NCBI RefSeq assembly: GCF_026151205.1 | Contig: NC_087082.1 | Coordinates: 18,941,401 to 19,005,400 of the forward strand | Length of the DNA stretch: 64,000 nucleotides | From: Bolinopsis microptera | Taxonomy: Eukaryota; Ctenophora; Tentaculata; Lobata; Bolinopsidae | Direction: 5' to 3' | In this document: positions 9,850 through 19,939 of the stretch, one piece after another | Position numbering within the stretch: position 1 is the stretch's first letter | Layout of the letters: each line of letters starts with the position of its first letter | Notes under the pieces: model-generated | Told to the model about the DNA's origin: nothing | The model's database searches: none | The model's input: only the letters and a program-made list of their open reading frames with translations | Translations under genes and position numbers: made by a program

Positions 9850-10791
9850 CCGTTATACTGGCAATCGCGCTTCTGATTCTATCGAAGTCTTTCTTTACGG
9901 GAGGTAAGAGGCTCGTAGGAAAAACCAGTACGCAGTATGATGACAGCCGCCGGGATTTGGTCCTCCGCCGTTTCTCTCAGCACCCTTATCTCTTGTACGT
10001 ACCATCCCAGGAACTTCTTATTGCCTCTCATGTCCGACTTGTTGTGACCATGACCTCTTCCTGGTGGAATCTTTCCCTCTCTCACCAATCTTTCACTTTG
10101 TTTGTTTGTTTTGAAACCCCACGGTGGAGGCTGGCGTGTGCCGCAATTTATTAATCAATGGTAATTACATGATAAATGAAATTTATATAGAAGTCACACT
10201 AAAATATAATAATGTAAAATAAAATATATTAAAATAAATGCCCTATTAAAAGTACTATATAACTAACGGTCTGCAAAACTGGTAGGAGTCGCAATTTGTA
10301 ACATGCTAATTACTATTTTTTTCACACTCCTCCTTTATTCTCTCCGCCAGGTATGTTCTCTGACCTCCTATCTGAGTCTCGATGAACTTCATGATAGCAA
10401 TCACGTCCTCCTTCGTTCTCGCCTCCCTCATCATTTGCTTCATCCATCCCCTCGAAACAGTCATCAGGTCTCTCCCGTGTTGCACCACATCTTTATTCTC
10501 GAACACGTCTCTCCTAATGCTTTCGTTAGCAGCCTTCTCCTTCCTAGACAGCTTGTCAACGTATCTGTCGAGAGAAAACTTCTCCACCTGCCTGCTGCTG
10601 TGATAGTGTGTAGGTGGAGGGGGAGGAGGCCCGAGGCCGTTCCCGATGGTACTGGTGGGTCCTTCTCCGCTGTGGTGGCTGCTGGTCTCCCTCACTATTA
10701 CTCTTCTCTTCTCTCCTCTCTGTTGTTCCCCTGCCACTGGTTCCTGTTTCTCTTCTTCTTTCTTTTTCTTTCTCACAGGACTTAAACTCAC
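9850..10791 (-). pseudogene. Unknown protein family X, copy interrupted by a short insertion
   Basis: The amino part (10,326-10,791) reads a basic stretch, then GNGLGPPPPPPTHYHSSRQ, VEKFSLDRYVDKLSRKEKA, FENKDVVQHGRDLMT, MKFIETQIGGQRTYLAERIK. It is cut by a 223-bp insertion (10,097-10,319) and resumes LVREGKIPPGRGHGHNKSDM, KKFLGWYVQEIRVLRETAE. At the end a second frame reads LLPPVKKDFDRIRSAIASIT before GTAAGC. A similar LLP..KKDF end precedes GTAAGG in family W, so the two may share a terminal exon type. The family is helical and basic and has no recognised domain. The insertion breaks the reading, so this copy is probably inactive. Confidence 0.5.
10097..10319 (-). mobile_element. Short SINE-like insertion, copy 2
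   Basis: A 223-bp insertion lies between TTTCAC at 10,091-10,096 and 10,320-10,325. On the minus strand it ends in a CAAACAAACAAA-like tail. Removing it plus one hexamer restores the uninterrupted family X reading seen at 21,948-21,953. No rotation of the boundary gives GT...AG, so it does not look like a spliceosomal intron. Confidence 0.7.
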
Positions 10792-10959
10792 CTCCTCTCA
10801 TTTTTGTGACTTATCTTGGCCCCAGTGGGACAGTGTTTGAATATGAGTACGAAGACAGATTTTTAGAGAAAATTATGTATGTGAATTATCACAAGTAATA
10901 TTTTGTTATACTATTTCTGTATAATTCATACTTAATAAAGGTATTCCTAATAAATGATA

Positions 10960-11144
10960 ATGTATTCATACCTTTGAGAAAAATCCTGTAATCTTCTTAG
11001 AGTTAGTGTCGTCTCGGCAGGCAGTCTCATTGCGGCGCAGATTGGTCTGGTTTCCGCAACGTCGCTCACATCTTGAACACTTGTAGTCTGGCTTTTCTGG
11101 CATCCTCGCGAAACAGCTTCACATACTTCACTACTGTTTTTCAA
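10960..11144 (-). CDS. Unknown exon S, copy 1
   Basis: The minus-strand frame reads EAVSRGCQKSQTTSVQDVSD, VAETRPICAAMRLPAETTL, TLRRLQDFSQ and meets a GTATGA donor after CAAAG. The copy at 27,500-27,687 has the same reading. It lies between the family X exons and the coiled-coil exon in both copies, so it may belong to the same transcript. The function is unknown. Confidence 0.4.
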
Positions 11145-11289
11145 CAGTAAAGTTCCTATTGAAAGCTTTTACATTCTCTGTAAAGATTCAAGACATTATG
11201 TTAATAAATCTTTGATAGAAATCATTGCGAATGTAAAACTTCTTAATTTCACCATATTCATTATTTTAAAACGTTTTTTTCCCTCAAAG

Positions 11290-11494
11290 TTAAAGCAATT
11301 TATTTATGATTAAAAATGTGTTGCTGAACAAACCTGTCCTAACAGCGAGTCTGCGTCTTTTAACCTTCTCTTCTTTAAGCTCCAATCGAACAATTTTTAA
11401 TTCCTCCTTTAGTTGTTCGATTAAAGCTGCCAGCTCTTTGGCAGCCTCTTTCACCTTATCTTCTATCAACCTTTCTATTGACACCCAGAGATAA
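11290..11494 (-). CDS. Short coiled-coil exon U, copy 1
   Basis: The exon reads VSIERLIEDKVKEAAKELAA, LIEQLKEELKIVRLELKEEK, VKRRRLAVRT and meets GTTTGT after AGGACAG. The heptad pattern of L, I and V with charged residues predicts a coiled coil of about 45 residues ending in a basic cluster (KRRR). Copies are at 16,921-17,175 and 27,830-28,024 and differ by a few residues. A similar basic end in three copies suggests past selection on the protein. Partners are unknown. Confidence 0.5.
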
Positions 11495-11499
11495 GGTGA

Positions 11500-12510
11500 A
11501 AGATCAAAAAATCATTATTACCTTCATGAAAGTGTTCATGGTATGGAACCCACCATAACCAAAGTGAAACCTGATGTGGTTTTGGCAAATCAGACATTAA
11601 GTGACATTCCTACAAAATAGTATCATTAGATATAAATATAACATCACAAAACCTATGGGTGTCGTCATCTTTTTTGTTCTTTTTACACCCCTGTGCACTG
11701 ATAAATCTGTTTTCTGTAAGCTCATCACTAGTTACACAGGTTTCTGTCATCGGCAAAGTTTATTTTTGTCTAAGAAAAAAAAAACATTTATGTTCAATTA
11801 CAACTATATCATATCACTATTATAAACATGATAATATTGTTATTCTAGTACTATTAACGTTGGTAGAATAAAGATAATTTATATTCAATATAACGTTAAC
11901 AAGAGCCAAGGCAGATAAAGTTTTACCTAATTTATAATCATGTCAAGTGCAATTAATTCGGTAAGCTCAGTCAGTATCTGAGCGGATTCAGATGTACTCA
12001 TTTGATAGTGATCAAGTGCTTCCAAACAAAACTGGAATAATTCATAGTCATAACATAACTTACGTTACATGTATAACCAGTTCCTCTGTATAATATATTA
12101 TATTCCTTTTTGCAGTGGTCTTACTTCTTGTGGTTCTGTTAGGATCAAGCAAAGTTTGAAAAACAGATAAAGAAATACGATGATCTAAATAAACATAAAA
12201 GAAAAATGAAGACAAAAAATACAAGTAACATCAAAATAAAGATTAAGATTTTTAAATAAAGAAGATATATATGGAAGTTAAAAATAGCGAGATTATAAAG
12301 AAAAAGATTCAGATTGAAAGATATAAAGATATAATAAGATATAAAGATATTATATAAAGATATAAATAATAATAATAAGAAAGATTATTATGTTCTGTCC
12401 ACTCTCTAACATGGAAATGACACTATCGATGTTCATAATGGGACATGTGAATTTCCATGGCTGATTTATGACAGTATAATTCAGCTGACGACTTGATGTG
12501 GCTGCACTGA
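11500..12510. other. Repeat-derived non-coding stretch
   Basis: This matches 28,030-29,015 and contains the lysine-rich purine tract seen at 7,290-7,500. No splice-bounded open frame stands out. It is part of duplication block C. Confidence 0.5.
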
Positions 12511-12514
12511 ACAT

Positions 12515-12664
12515 TCATTTATGATCGATGTCCTTGCACCTTACATGTCTTGACAGGGTGGTGTCTTGAATTCCTTTTGACATGATGTGCATCTTAATGG
12601 CTTTTCGGCCCAATGCTTACAATCTAAATCAAGTACATACTTTAGTACGATTCTGGAGGCTTCC
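12515..12664 (-). pseudogene. Zinc-finger terminal exon, 4-bp deletion
   Basis: This is the exon of 7,653-7,806 with four bases (AGGT on the plus strand) missing just after the KEFKTP codons. The second half of the finger, including both histidines, is out of frame. The acceptor TTTTACAG is kept. Confidence 0.6.
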
Positions 12665-12717
12665 CTGTAAAATAAGGGTAGGTTATTGATAAATATAAAT
12701 AGTGCCTTACTATCTTT

Positions 12718-13390
12718 TCAGCGATTTGAGCCCGTAGTCTTTCGAAGTCTTTTTTCTCTATCGGTAGTAGTTTTCGTGGAATTCAAGCACAAATAGCGTA
12801 CTCTCTTGGTTGGACGTGTTCCTCTTTTTCTGTGTACGAGCATCTTGCTAGACTTGCTGGCTCTATCTCCTAGTACATTCCTCTTCTGATTGAGATAATT
12901 CTCTATCATTGACTTTTTTTTCTTTATGCACAGATATGTCCACTTTTTTACAAAAAGCTTTGAAAAATTCAATCTCTTGTTTACTGCCGTTGACTTCAAC
13001 CCAGGCACATACTGGTATGAGGTGCTCTTTTATTCTGATTGATGGTTCTGGTAATACCTCCACAGGGTCCTCAGTCGGTAACGCCAACGAACTTGGAGTT
13101 GGTACGCCCAGTGCCTCATCGTGAGCCACCTGGCACTCCATCCTTGTGACCGTTTTCCTGAGCAGGAGATTCCGTTTTGGGTCCTTCATAGCCTCCTTTA
13201 GTGCGATATACATTTCAGCGGTTAGTGGTCTACGTTTGTCACGCTTCCGCTTAAAGACGTTGTTAACCTGGCTCTGAGTCAACTTAAGCCCATTTTGCGC
13301 GAATAATCTCTGCCAATCTTTACAAGAAATGTTTTTTGACAATGGAAATGCATTAATGGTCTTTATCATTTTTATAGCATCAAGTTGCAT
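12718..13390 (-). CDS. Unknown protein family W, copy 1 (frameshifted end)
   Basis: The minus strand reads DAIKMIKTINAFPLSKNISC, KDWQRLFAQNGLKLTQSQ, VNNVFKRKRDKRRPLTAEM, RMECQVAHDEALGVPTPSS, LIPVCAWVEVNGSKQEIEF. Then a small indel in the AAAAAGTCA run shifts the frame before MIENYLNQKRNVLGDRASK. The copy at 29,228-29,881 keeps a single frame and is the reference. The DWQRLFAQN...LTQSQVNNVFKR part could be a helix-turn-helix, by inference only. I do not recognise the family. An N-terminal piece starting MADSKGKKKKGRP is at 23,887. Confidence 0.5.
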
Positions 13391-13410
13391 TCTTGCTAAC
13401 CTTCATCTTT

Positions 13411-13644
13411 TTATCTACCACGTTTCTTGCATGTTGTTCCATCCTCCTTTTTAGCTTTTGTCTTACTCTTATTTAGCATGTAGACTTCTTTCACCTTGGC
13501 TCCCCCGCAAGTGATAAATAGCCCCAACTTCCTAGTATCATCTGTCTCTCCCAGCCCCATCCCCATAATGTAGAACTCGTGATCTTCGACCCATTCCTCA
13601 TAATTCTGTCCCTCAGCAAATACTCTCATACCCACGTGTGCCAT
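13411..13644 (-). CDS. Gag-like retroelement fragment
   Basis: A true ATG at 13,644 opens MAHVGMRVFAEGQNYEEWVE, DHEFYIMGMGLGETDDTRK, LGLFITCGGAKVKEVYML and then a lysine-rich tail to a stop. The order of an aromatic-rich W-x-x-W-like region, FY.., a short acidic linker, KLGLFIT and GG.KV.EVY follows the amino end of gag proteins of Ty3/gypsy-type LTR retrotransposons. No protease, polymerase or LTR was found nearby, so it is a fragment or a captured gag. The copy near 29,900-30,000 retains only the end. Confidence 0.5.
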   Translation of the reverse strand: MAHVGMRVFAEGQNYEEWVEDHEFYIMGMGLGETDDTRKLGLFITCGGAKVKEVYMLNKSKTKAKKEDGTTCKKRGR

Positions 13645-13649
13645 CTTTT

Positions 13650-13745
13650 CACCCCGTCGCCAATAATGTATCTTCTATAGGACTCACAGAAACTAAACAT
13701 ATAGCTCAAAGCTGAACCCCTGAAGTTAATAAGTTAGTACAATAC
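13650..13745. repeat. Short interspersed segment shared with 2.6 and 25.0 kb
   Basis: About 90 bases beginning TGTATCTTCTATAGGACTCA recur at 2,577-2,665 and 25,037-25,125 but in a different context. This shows that block A material was also moved separately. Confidence 0.7.
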
Positions 13746-13870
13746 AATACTAACCCTAACTGTAACCCCAACCCTTACTCTAACCAATTAAGCCGATTGG
13801 TTAGTGAGGCATCATGTCCCCTCTAATGTCGCCAAATGTCGACATATGTCGACATATGCCGACATTTGCC
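13746..13870. repeat. Degenerate TAACCC-like run and GTCGACAT palindromic repeats
   Basis: Positions 13,748-13,790 read as a degraded series of CTAACCCTAACTGTAACCCC type. From 13,826 to 13,874 a 12-bp unit around ATGTCGACAT, itself nearly palindromic, repeats four to five times. No gene overlaps. Confidence 0.55.
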
Positions 13871-14075
13871 GACAATGTACGCTGTGTGGGGTACCGACTT
13901 TCGCAAGCATACAGATTTTGCTTTAATATAGGCAGAATATGCCAATCAAAAAGCCAAATCTCTATCTGCAGAGTTCAAGATTTTCTCATCGGTTTTTAAA
14001 AACAGTAAAAGACATATACTATTTTAAATTTCAATTAAACTCAATGTAAGATACATTGAATCACTTCAGGTCAGT

Positions 14076-14590
14076 TCAAAGGAGGTCGCCGGCTTTGAAG
14101 ATTAATTTGTATCGGCGTCCCTGGGATACTTCTGGCATGGGACATATACTTAATAGCTGCTCTTTAGTTACCTCGGACTCTGGCTTGCCCCAAGGCTCAA
14201 AATGTAATTTACTAGTCAATGCAATTGACTTGTAAAATTGCACGACAATTCCATTGACAACAGTCTCAGAAACGACTCTTCCAAGTACCAAAATTGACTC
14301 TAGTCTTATCACATATTAAGATCCACTAGCTGGAACGATAACACCTTCATTCGTGCTCTCTGCAACTTGACTAGCAATGACTACATCTGGTACAGAGCTT
14401 GAAGGTTTGAAGATTCATCAGGTATAATAGGATTCTTTCTTCTCTTTGTAGGTTGTGTTACAATATCTTCACCTGGTTCAGAGCGTGAAGATTCATCAGG
14501 AATAATAGGATTATTTCTTCTTTTTGTAGGTTGTGTTACAATATCATGGAGATGTTCTTCTTGGAGAAGTGTTTGGATGAACAGCACTGA
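14076..14590 (-). pseudogene. Family Q copy 2, with in-frame stops
   Basis: This matches 5,002-5,690 but has TAA in place of the TAT (Tyr) codon in the GSYYVI segment and a stop in place of the Pro codon near the end (AGDLL then stop). Only about two of the 26-residue repeats remain. Upstream it shows NGSVLFIQTLLQEEHLHDIV in frame, which the 5.6-kb copy has lost, so each copy preserves a different part. Confidence 0.6.
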
Positions 14591-14986
14591 CCCATTGTGT
14601 GTTAGAAGATGTGGTAAAAGTAAAATTGTAGCTGTAAAAGGTAGTAAAAGATTGATGAGTCGATGAAAAAAGATTAAGAAATACGATGATCTAAATAAAG
14701 AAAAATGAAGACAAAAAAAACAAGCAACATCAAAATAAAGATTAAGATTTTTTTAATAAAGAAGATACATAGAAGTTAAAAATAGCGAGATTATAAAGGA
14801 AAAGATTTAGATTGAAAGATGTAAAGATATAATAAGATATAAAGATATCAGCAACCTACATTGTCCTACAAATACCCTCCAACAATCAGATCTAAAGTAC
14901 TTAACTACAAAAAAGTATATAATGAAGCTAACATTGACTCAGAAACATTGAAATGTAATTGTGCGTTATACAGATCCTACTCATAG

Positions 14987-15104
14987 GTGTGCCCGAGATG
15001 TGCCCGAGGTGTGCCCCAGGTGGTTCTGCCTGAGGTGTGCCCCAGGTGTGCCCGAGTTTGTGCCCCAGGTGTGCCCGAGGTGTGCCCGAGATGTGCATCG
15101 GCAG
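14987..15104. repeat. 11-bp GC-rich tandem repeat
   Basis: GTGCCCGAGGT and GTGCCCCAGGT units, about ten with imperfect spacing, replace the ITGEL segment of the PLE frame at this point. The base composition is unlike the AT-rich surroundings. Confidence 0.8.
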
Positions 15105-15485
15105 ATTACCGAGTTACCTGATAAACTTCGTAATCTCCTAATGAAAGGATTAAATAGAGACCAAGCTAAACCATGCACTGAAAAAGCTTTAAAATCAGTA
15201 ATGACGGCACTCAAAAGCTATTGCGATAAATTGTTTAATTTATGGCATAAACCTATAGAAGAGATTCAAGAGTGGAAAACACTAATCATAGATCAAGTGA
15301 AAATTCAACTGCAAAGAGCTAAACCATATCCCTATTAGGGGAAAGATGCCTCGAACGGACCACCCTAAGCTTTTGGTATAATATCTTATTCAGTAATGCG
15401 TGATGATGCTAATTATTAAGCCAGTTATTGTTCTCTGGTTCATTTGACCATTATGTACAACCTAGACAACCATAATAACCGTTAT

Positions 15486-16000
15486 TTAATGCGATACAAC
15501 GAAAGTCCATTTGACCCTTAGTGACAAATTTCTCAACAGCACTTCTACTAAACGGACCACCTCAAAAATTGGGTCAAACGGACTGGTCCATTTGACCCAT
15601 TCAGTGGTCCATTTTGACCTAAATAGACCAGCCTTTTTAGTATCTCTGTTGAAATTGTGGGGAACGTTGTTTCTCTCTGCCAACTTGAACACCATTGATC
15701 TCAAATCATCCTTGGTTAGACCAAAAAAGCGTTCCTCCATAGATATGATATAAGAATAAAGTTCATCCTCAATGTTTTTTGGAAGTATAGATTGTTTGTT
15801 ACCTAGGAATTTATTAACCCCCTTTGCGACCTTATTTTTCCCTTGAACTCTTTGTACCAACGTAGTTTAGGGAACATTATAGGTCTTGCTTGCTTTGAGA
15901 TACCCCATTTTGCTGTCTTTAATGCTTTTTATCGCAAGAGCCATTGATTGCTGGCTCCATGATTGTCGGTCCGTCTTCCTCGTCCGATGGTTAACCATGG
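15486..16000 (-). pseudogene. pogo/Tigger-type transposase, N-terminal fragment
   Basis: From an ATG at about 16,000 the minus strand reads MVNHRTRKTDRQSWSQQSM, ALAIKSIKDSKMGYLKASK, TYNVP, then a TAA stop, then TTLVQRVQGKNK. This is a pipsqueak-type helix-turn-helix in which the stop replaces one codon. Next come VNKFLGNKQSILPKNIEDEL, SYIISMEERFFGLTKDDLR, MVFKLAERNNVPHNFN, matching the CENP-B/Tigger second DNA-binding domain. After about residue 120 the similarity stops and no DDE catalytic domain follows. Recurrent GTCCATTTGACC-like motifs at 15,440-15,610 may be remains of the element ends. It is a dead fragment inside a PLE copy. Confidence 0.65.
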
Positions 16001-16379
16001 TTACTTAGAAAATTTAACGTTAAATTCTACATTAGTACTATTGTTTGTAAAAAGTTCTATATTAGTATGATTGAAAAGGAATTATCATCGAATACTTTTA
16101 CTAAAGTTAATCATTCAGAAGATTATATAATTAATGAGCATAAAGCATTCCTACTTAAACATCGTATTAAATTTGATGAAGATAATAGTAAATTGCCTTA
16201 TTTGTATATTACACCAAAACAGCATAAAAAGCCTGTCGGAGTTAGATATATAACGTCTGGTAGTGGAAGTAGTTTACAACAATTATTAGTATATCTTAGC
16301 ATTTGTATTAAATATATGCTTCACTCAGCTAAAAATAAATATATTGCCAGGTGGTCCAACAACAACTTCCTCAGACTCA

Positions 16380-16790
16380 GATAGTTCGAGTCAGCTACAT
16401 TCCCCGGCGCACACAAAGCTTTTAACAGCTTGAATATTTCAGCGTCACATTTAGATATATGAACATCGCTACATTCTTTTGTATGATCAAGGTTCGCTCT
16501 GCTGCGTTACTGTTGTCGTCTGCTAGGTCCGGCACTGCCCCAACCATGAATTAGCTAGGGCGTAAAATTCGAATCTTTCCACCCAGTTTATAACTTTTAA
16601 AAATTCAACTAAATGAAGGCAGGAAACTGCGATATTTTCAAAATTTCAAAGGTCACAGCAATTGTTTCATTTAAAAGATCTACATTTAATATAAATCCCT
16701 TACTTGTAGAGCGCCATAGTCAGTGCCCGAATTTTATCTCTTTTGTCCTCCACAGGTAGTGAGTTGAGGACGCTCCCTATTTGTAGAGTT
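16380..16790 (-). pseudogene. Family R, partial copy
   Basis: Only the second and third open pieces of family R are present (DKRDKIRALTMALYK and the VERFEF, IFKLLKALCAPGNV part). The first exon is missing: at about 16,790 the sequence switches to the coiled-coil exon block. The third piece has a one-base loss near ANSWLG, which shifts the frame. Confidence 0.5.
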
Positions 16791-16920
16791 CCTATTCAAA
16801 GCTTTTTCATTCTCTGTAAAGATAGACATTATGTTAATAAAACTTTGATAGAAATCTTTGCGAACGTAAAACTTCTTAATTTCACCATATTCATTATTTT
16901 AAAACGGTTTTTCCTCAAAG

Positions 16921-17175
16921 TTAAAGCAATTTATTTATGATTAAAAATGTGTTGCTGAGCAAAACTGTCCTAACAGCGAGTCTGCGTCTTTTAACCTTCT
17001 CTTCTTTAAGCTCCAATCGAACAATTTTTAATTCCTCCTTTAGTTGTTCGAGTGAAGCTGCCTGCTCTTTGGCAGCCTCTTTCACCTTATCTTCTATCAA
17101 CCTTTCTATTGACACCCAGACTCCAGAGATATGGTGAAAGATCTCGCGGTGATTCCGCCGAGAACACAAAATCAA
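16921..17175 (-). CDS. Short coiled-coil exon U, copy 2
   Basis: The frame reads VSIERLIEDKVKEAAKEQAA, SLEQLKEELKIVRLELKEEK, VKRRRLAVRT before GTTTTG (a G-to-T change weakens the donor relative to the other copies). Upstream it stays open through RRNHREIFHHISGVW, which other copies lack. It predicts the same coiled coil with a basic end. Confidence 0.45.
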   Translation of the reverse strand: MILCSRRNHREIFHHISGVWVSIERLIEDKVKEAAKEQAASLEQLKEELKIVRLELKEEKVKRRRLAVRTVLLSNTFLIINKLL

Positions 17176-17599
17176 ATTATTATTATTACCTTCATGAAAG
17201 TGTTCATGCTATGGAACCCACCATAACCAAAGTGAAACCTATAGGTGTCGTCATCTTTTTCGTTCTTTCTAGACGCCTGTGCACAGATAAATCTGTTTTC
17301 TGTAAGCTCATCACCAGTTACACAGGTTTCTATCATCTGCAAAGTTTATTTTTGTCTAAGAAAAAAAAACATTTCTGTTCAATTACAACTAAATCATATC
17401 ACTATCATAAACAACAATACTGGAATAATTCATAACATAACTTACGTTATGTATAACCAGTTCTTCTGTATATATTATACTGAATTCATTTTTGCAGTGG
17501 TCTTACTTGTTGTGGTTCTGTTAGGATCAAGCAAAGTTTGAAAAAGATTAAGAAATACGATGATCTAAATAAACATAAAAGAAAAATGAAGACAAAAAC

Positions 17600-18930
17600 A
17601 AGTAACATCAAAATAAAGATTAACCCATTAGGGTCAGCTATCAGGGAGGAGGAGTGGATAGGAGCTCCCATCTCGGATATCTCTGATAATCGTCTGTAGA
17701 AGGAATGGCGGGGGGATCGGGTACCAAGTGTCAGACATCACGTCGACTAAGTGTAGTTTTGGATATCATTCACTAGACACACCCACCCCATTTGCGGTAC
17801 TAACTGTTTTTTTGGATAATACGTAAGACACCCACCCCTTTTGCCGCCTTTTGCAGTACTAACTGTCGAAAAATCGTGGTAATAACTGTTTTTTGGTATA
17901 TAGAATAAGATAACCACCCAGAAATTGCTTAATTTTAAAAAGAGCTCATTTAAACTTTAAAGGAAGACTTTTTAGTTTCAGATATAACAGGATAGAATGT
18001 AGACAATTAAACAAAGAGTTGAAATAATATATCTGTAATTTAATAAGAGAGTCGATGATCCTCTGGGCCCCAGTCTGGGGCGCTCTGAGTTCTGTTACTC
18101 CGGTTACTCTTTAGCTGCACGAGCTTTAGCGCATCTATAGCATCTCTTCCTATTCTGAAATTATTGCAACCACAGCTGGCACATCCCCAATCGCCTGTTT
18201 TTCTGAGAAGGGATTCCCCGCTGGCTCCTGTCCTATTATCGTGTTATCATGCCCTACTCCACTCGGTCCTGGTTGCTGGTCTTTCAGCTCATCCCTGAGG
18301 GCTGAAATGTCCGTGTCTGGGGCAATGTACCCTCTTATACCTCGAACAGGGAGTTTGCCCCGAACAGGGAGTTTGCCCCAATCTGAAAATAGCGAGATTA
18401 TAAAGAAAAAGATTCAGATTGAAAGATATAAAGATAAAATAAAATATAAATAATAATAATAAGAAAGATAGCTAATAAAGATAAAAATAAGTTTAGCTTG
18501 GTTTCTGCTCATTTCCTCAAGCGTCTGTCCCTGCACGCATCCACTGTAACAGTACAGACTCTGCCTGGTTGCCAGGGGTTACCTCATCGCCTATATAAAA
18601 CACCATACAACCATAGAATGCCGTGAATCCCCCATCATTGTCATCTTCATCATCGGTTGTCATATAATGACATATCTCTTCATTACTAAATTACCGTATT
18701 TTACTCACTACTATATAACAATAGGGTTGCATCATCGCCCATATAACACCAAACAACCATAGAATGACATCTATAATATTACATTGTATTACACAGGGGA
18801 TATTTTTGTAATTTTTAAAATAAATAAAATAAAAAATAAATAATAATTATAACATATTATAATAATTATTTGGATGTTATTTTTTCTCCGAACTTGTGCA
18901 GGTGAATGCCCTGCCACAGTGTAGAGTAAT
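17600..18930. other. Non-coding with degenerate tandem repeat
   Basis: Between 17,745 and 17,900 a degraded unit of about 60 bp repeats two to three times around CACCCACCCC and GTACTAACTGTTTTTTGG. The stretch 18,510-18,810 recurs at 33,255-33,600; both have a TATA-like CCTATATAAAACA sequence, but no start site is shown. I see no gene. Confidence 0.45.
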
Positions 18931-19939
18931 TAACGTGTCTCAAAGTAACTTCCTCCACCTCCTAAAATACAATGATTACGTTTCAGAAGTGGGTCGTTGC
19001 TATTTGAGAAACATGTTGTGACCCATGTAATGAGTCTATAGCGCTGAATCCTTGCCCCAGCAATGACGCAAATCTTGTGGCCAGCTGCATGTACTCCCTT
19101 CTTCCTGCCATTTTTACAGCTTGTGTGCCAATGCCCAATAAGCTTTAGGTTGAGGGTAAAGTCTTGAGGTAGTTTGACCGGCCCTGGTATTTTATCATTG
19201 GTGAATTTCACCATGTTTTTGTGATAGGCCAGTCTGTCTGTTTGTACCTCAACAGACGCTGAAGTTTGTACAATTGAGTCCACTTTTTTAGGTGATGGTG
19301 TTAAGGGCACCTGGGTCTGGGTGGCTGATGAGACTCCAGGTTTTGAATACCCAGTTTGGGTTTGCGGTGTATTTCTTCCTCGTCCCCCTCCTCTTACTGT
19401 TCTTGAGATTGAAGTGAAATTGTATTGTAAATCAAACAGTGTACTGTCAGCGTCATAACGCCTTATAAAATATAATACTTACATTTTTCTAAATTGTGAG
19501 TGAGAAGCTTCAAAGCCTCCTTGCCCTTCCTTGCTTCCCTCCGGACGACGGCGAGGGCATCCAGGACAATTTCCCTATTTTGCTGAAATGTTTTTGAGGG
19601 GAATATCCTCGACAGTGCCTGGGTTGAACTGCCCATCAGTTTGGTTGGGAGGTTGTTCAACCCCTCGACACAGCCGAGTCCCGCGAATTTCATGTCCTCT
19701 GGCACTAAGTTTTGTATTGCAGGCATCAGGACATGAACCTTAATGACCTCCCTGGCTTTGTTCGTATTGAAGCTTTCATCCTTCCCTGGATGACGATTGC
19801 TCTCAAGCTTCTCCTTAATGTCCCTCACAAGGTCAGGATCAGCCCCCAGGTTGTACTGATCCTGCCTGAACTTTCCTCTGTCTCCGGCAGGACGAGGACC
19901 AGTCCATTCTCTTGGCGTGTCAGGAGACGATGTTGGTGC
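18931..19939 (-). CDS. Unknown two-exon gene, open with matching phase
   Basis: The first visible exon follows CTTGCAG at about 19,939 and reads APTSSPDTPREWTGPRPAGD, then NLGADPDLVRDIKEKLESN, KVHVLMPAIQNLVPEDMKF, GCVEGLNNLPTKLMG, LDALAVVRREARKGKEALKL, ending before GTAAGT (phase 1). The second exon follows TCAAGAACAG, where phase 1 gives an in-frame RGGGRGRNTPQTQTGYSKPG. It then reads QTSASVEVQTDRLAYHK, LKLIGHWHTSCKNGRKKG, HAAGHKICVIAGARIQRYRL and GGGGSYFETR with a stop. There are no internal stops over about 280 codons. The RGGGRGR element could bind RNA. The fold and function are unknown. The open amino end implies a further upstream exon, now replaced by block B. Confidence 0.6.

Larger units (their letters stand above)
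8300..10090. repeat. Segmental duplication block B, copy 1
   Basis: This block matches about 19,930-21,955, which has an extra insertion of roughly 235 bp near 20,165-20,400. Its 9,001-9,800 part also recurs at 976-1,705. It carries a decayed family V exon (8,360-8,741), the 41-bp repeat at 9,365-9,478 and the 3' end of a family X copy. Between 8,760 and 9,830 I see no supported gene. Confidence 0.8.
14838..16384 (+). mobile_element. Penelope-like element, broken copy with foreign inserts
   Basis: The amino region (YKYPP, CNC) gives way at 14,987 to a short GC-richer tandem repeat. It resumes DKLRNLLMKGLNRDQ, SYCDKLFNLWHKPIEE, IIDQVKIQLQRAKPYPY and is then replaced by about 680 bp containing a broken transposase. 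It continues at 16,060 with MIEKELSSNTFTK, KAFLLKHRIKFDED, LPYLYITPKQHKKPVGVRYI, SGSGSSLQQLLVYLSICIKY. The LYITPKQHKKPVGVRYI block is typical of the PLE reverse transcriptase. No YxDD box or GIY-YIG domain follows, so it is 3' truncated at about 16,384. Confidence 0.7.

Noticed and set aside
10303-10785. Long plus-strand frames opposite family X (also at 26,870-27,319)
   Set aside because: Antisense shadows of the conserved minus-strand frame; rich in S, L and F from complemented charged codons.
13748-13790. True telomere repeat
   Set aside because: Only a few degenerate TAACCC-like units; too short and irregular to be a telomere, at best an interstitial relic.
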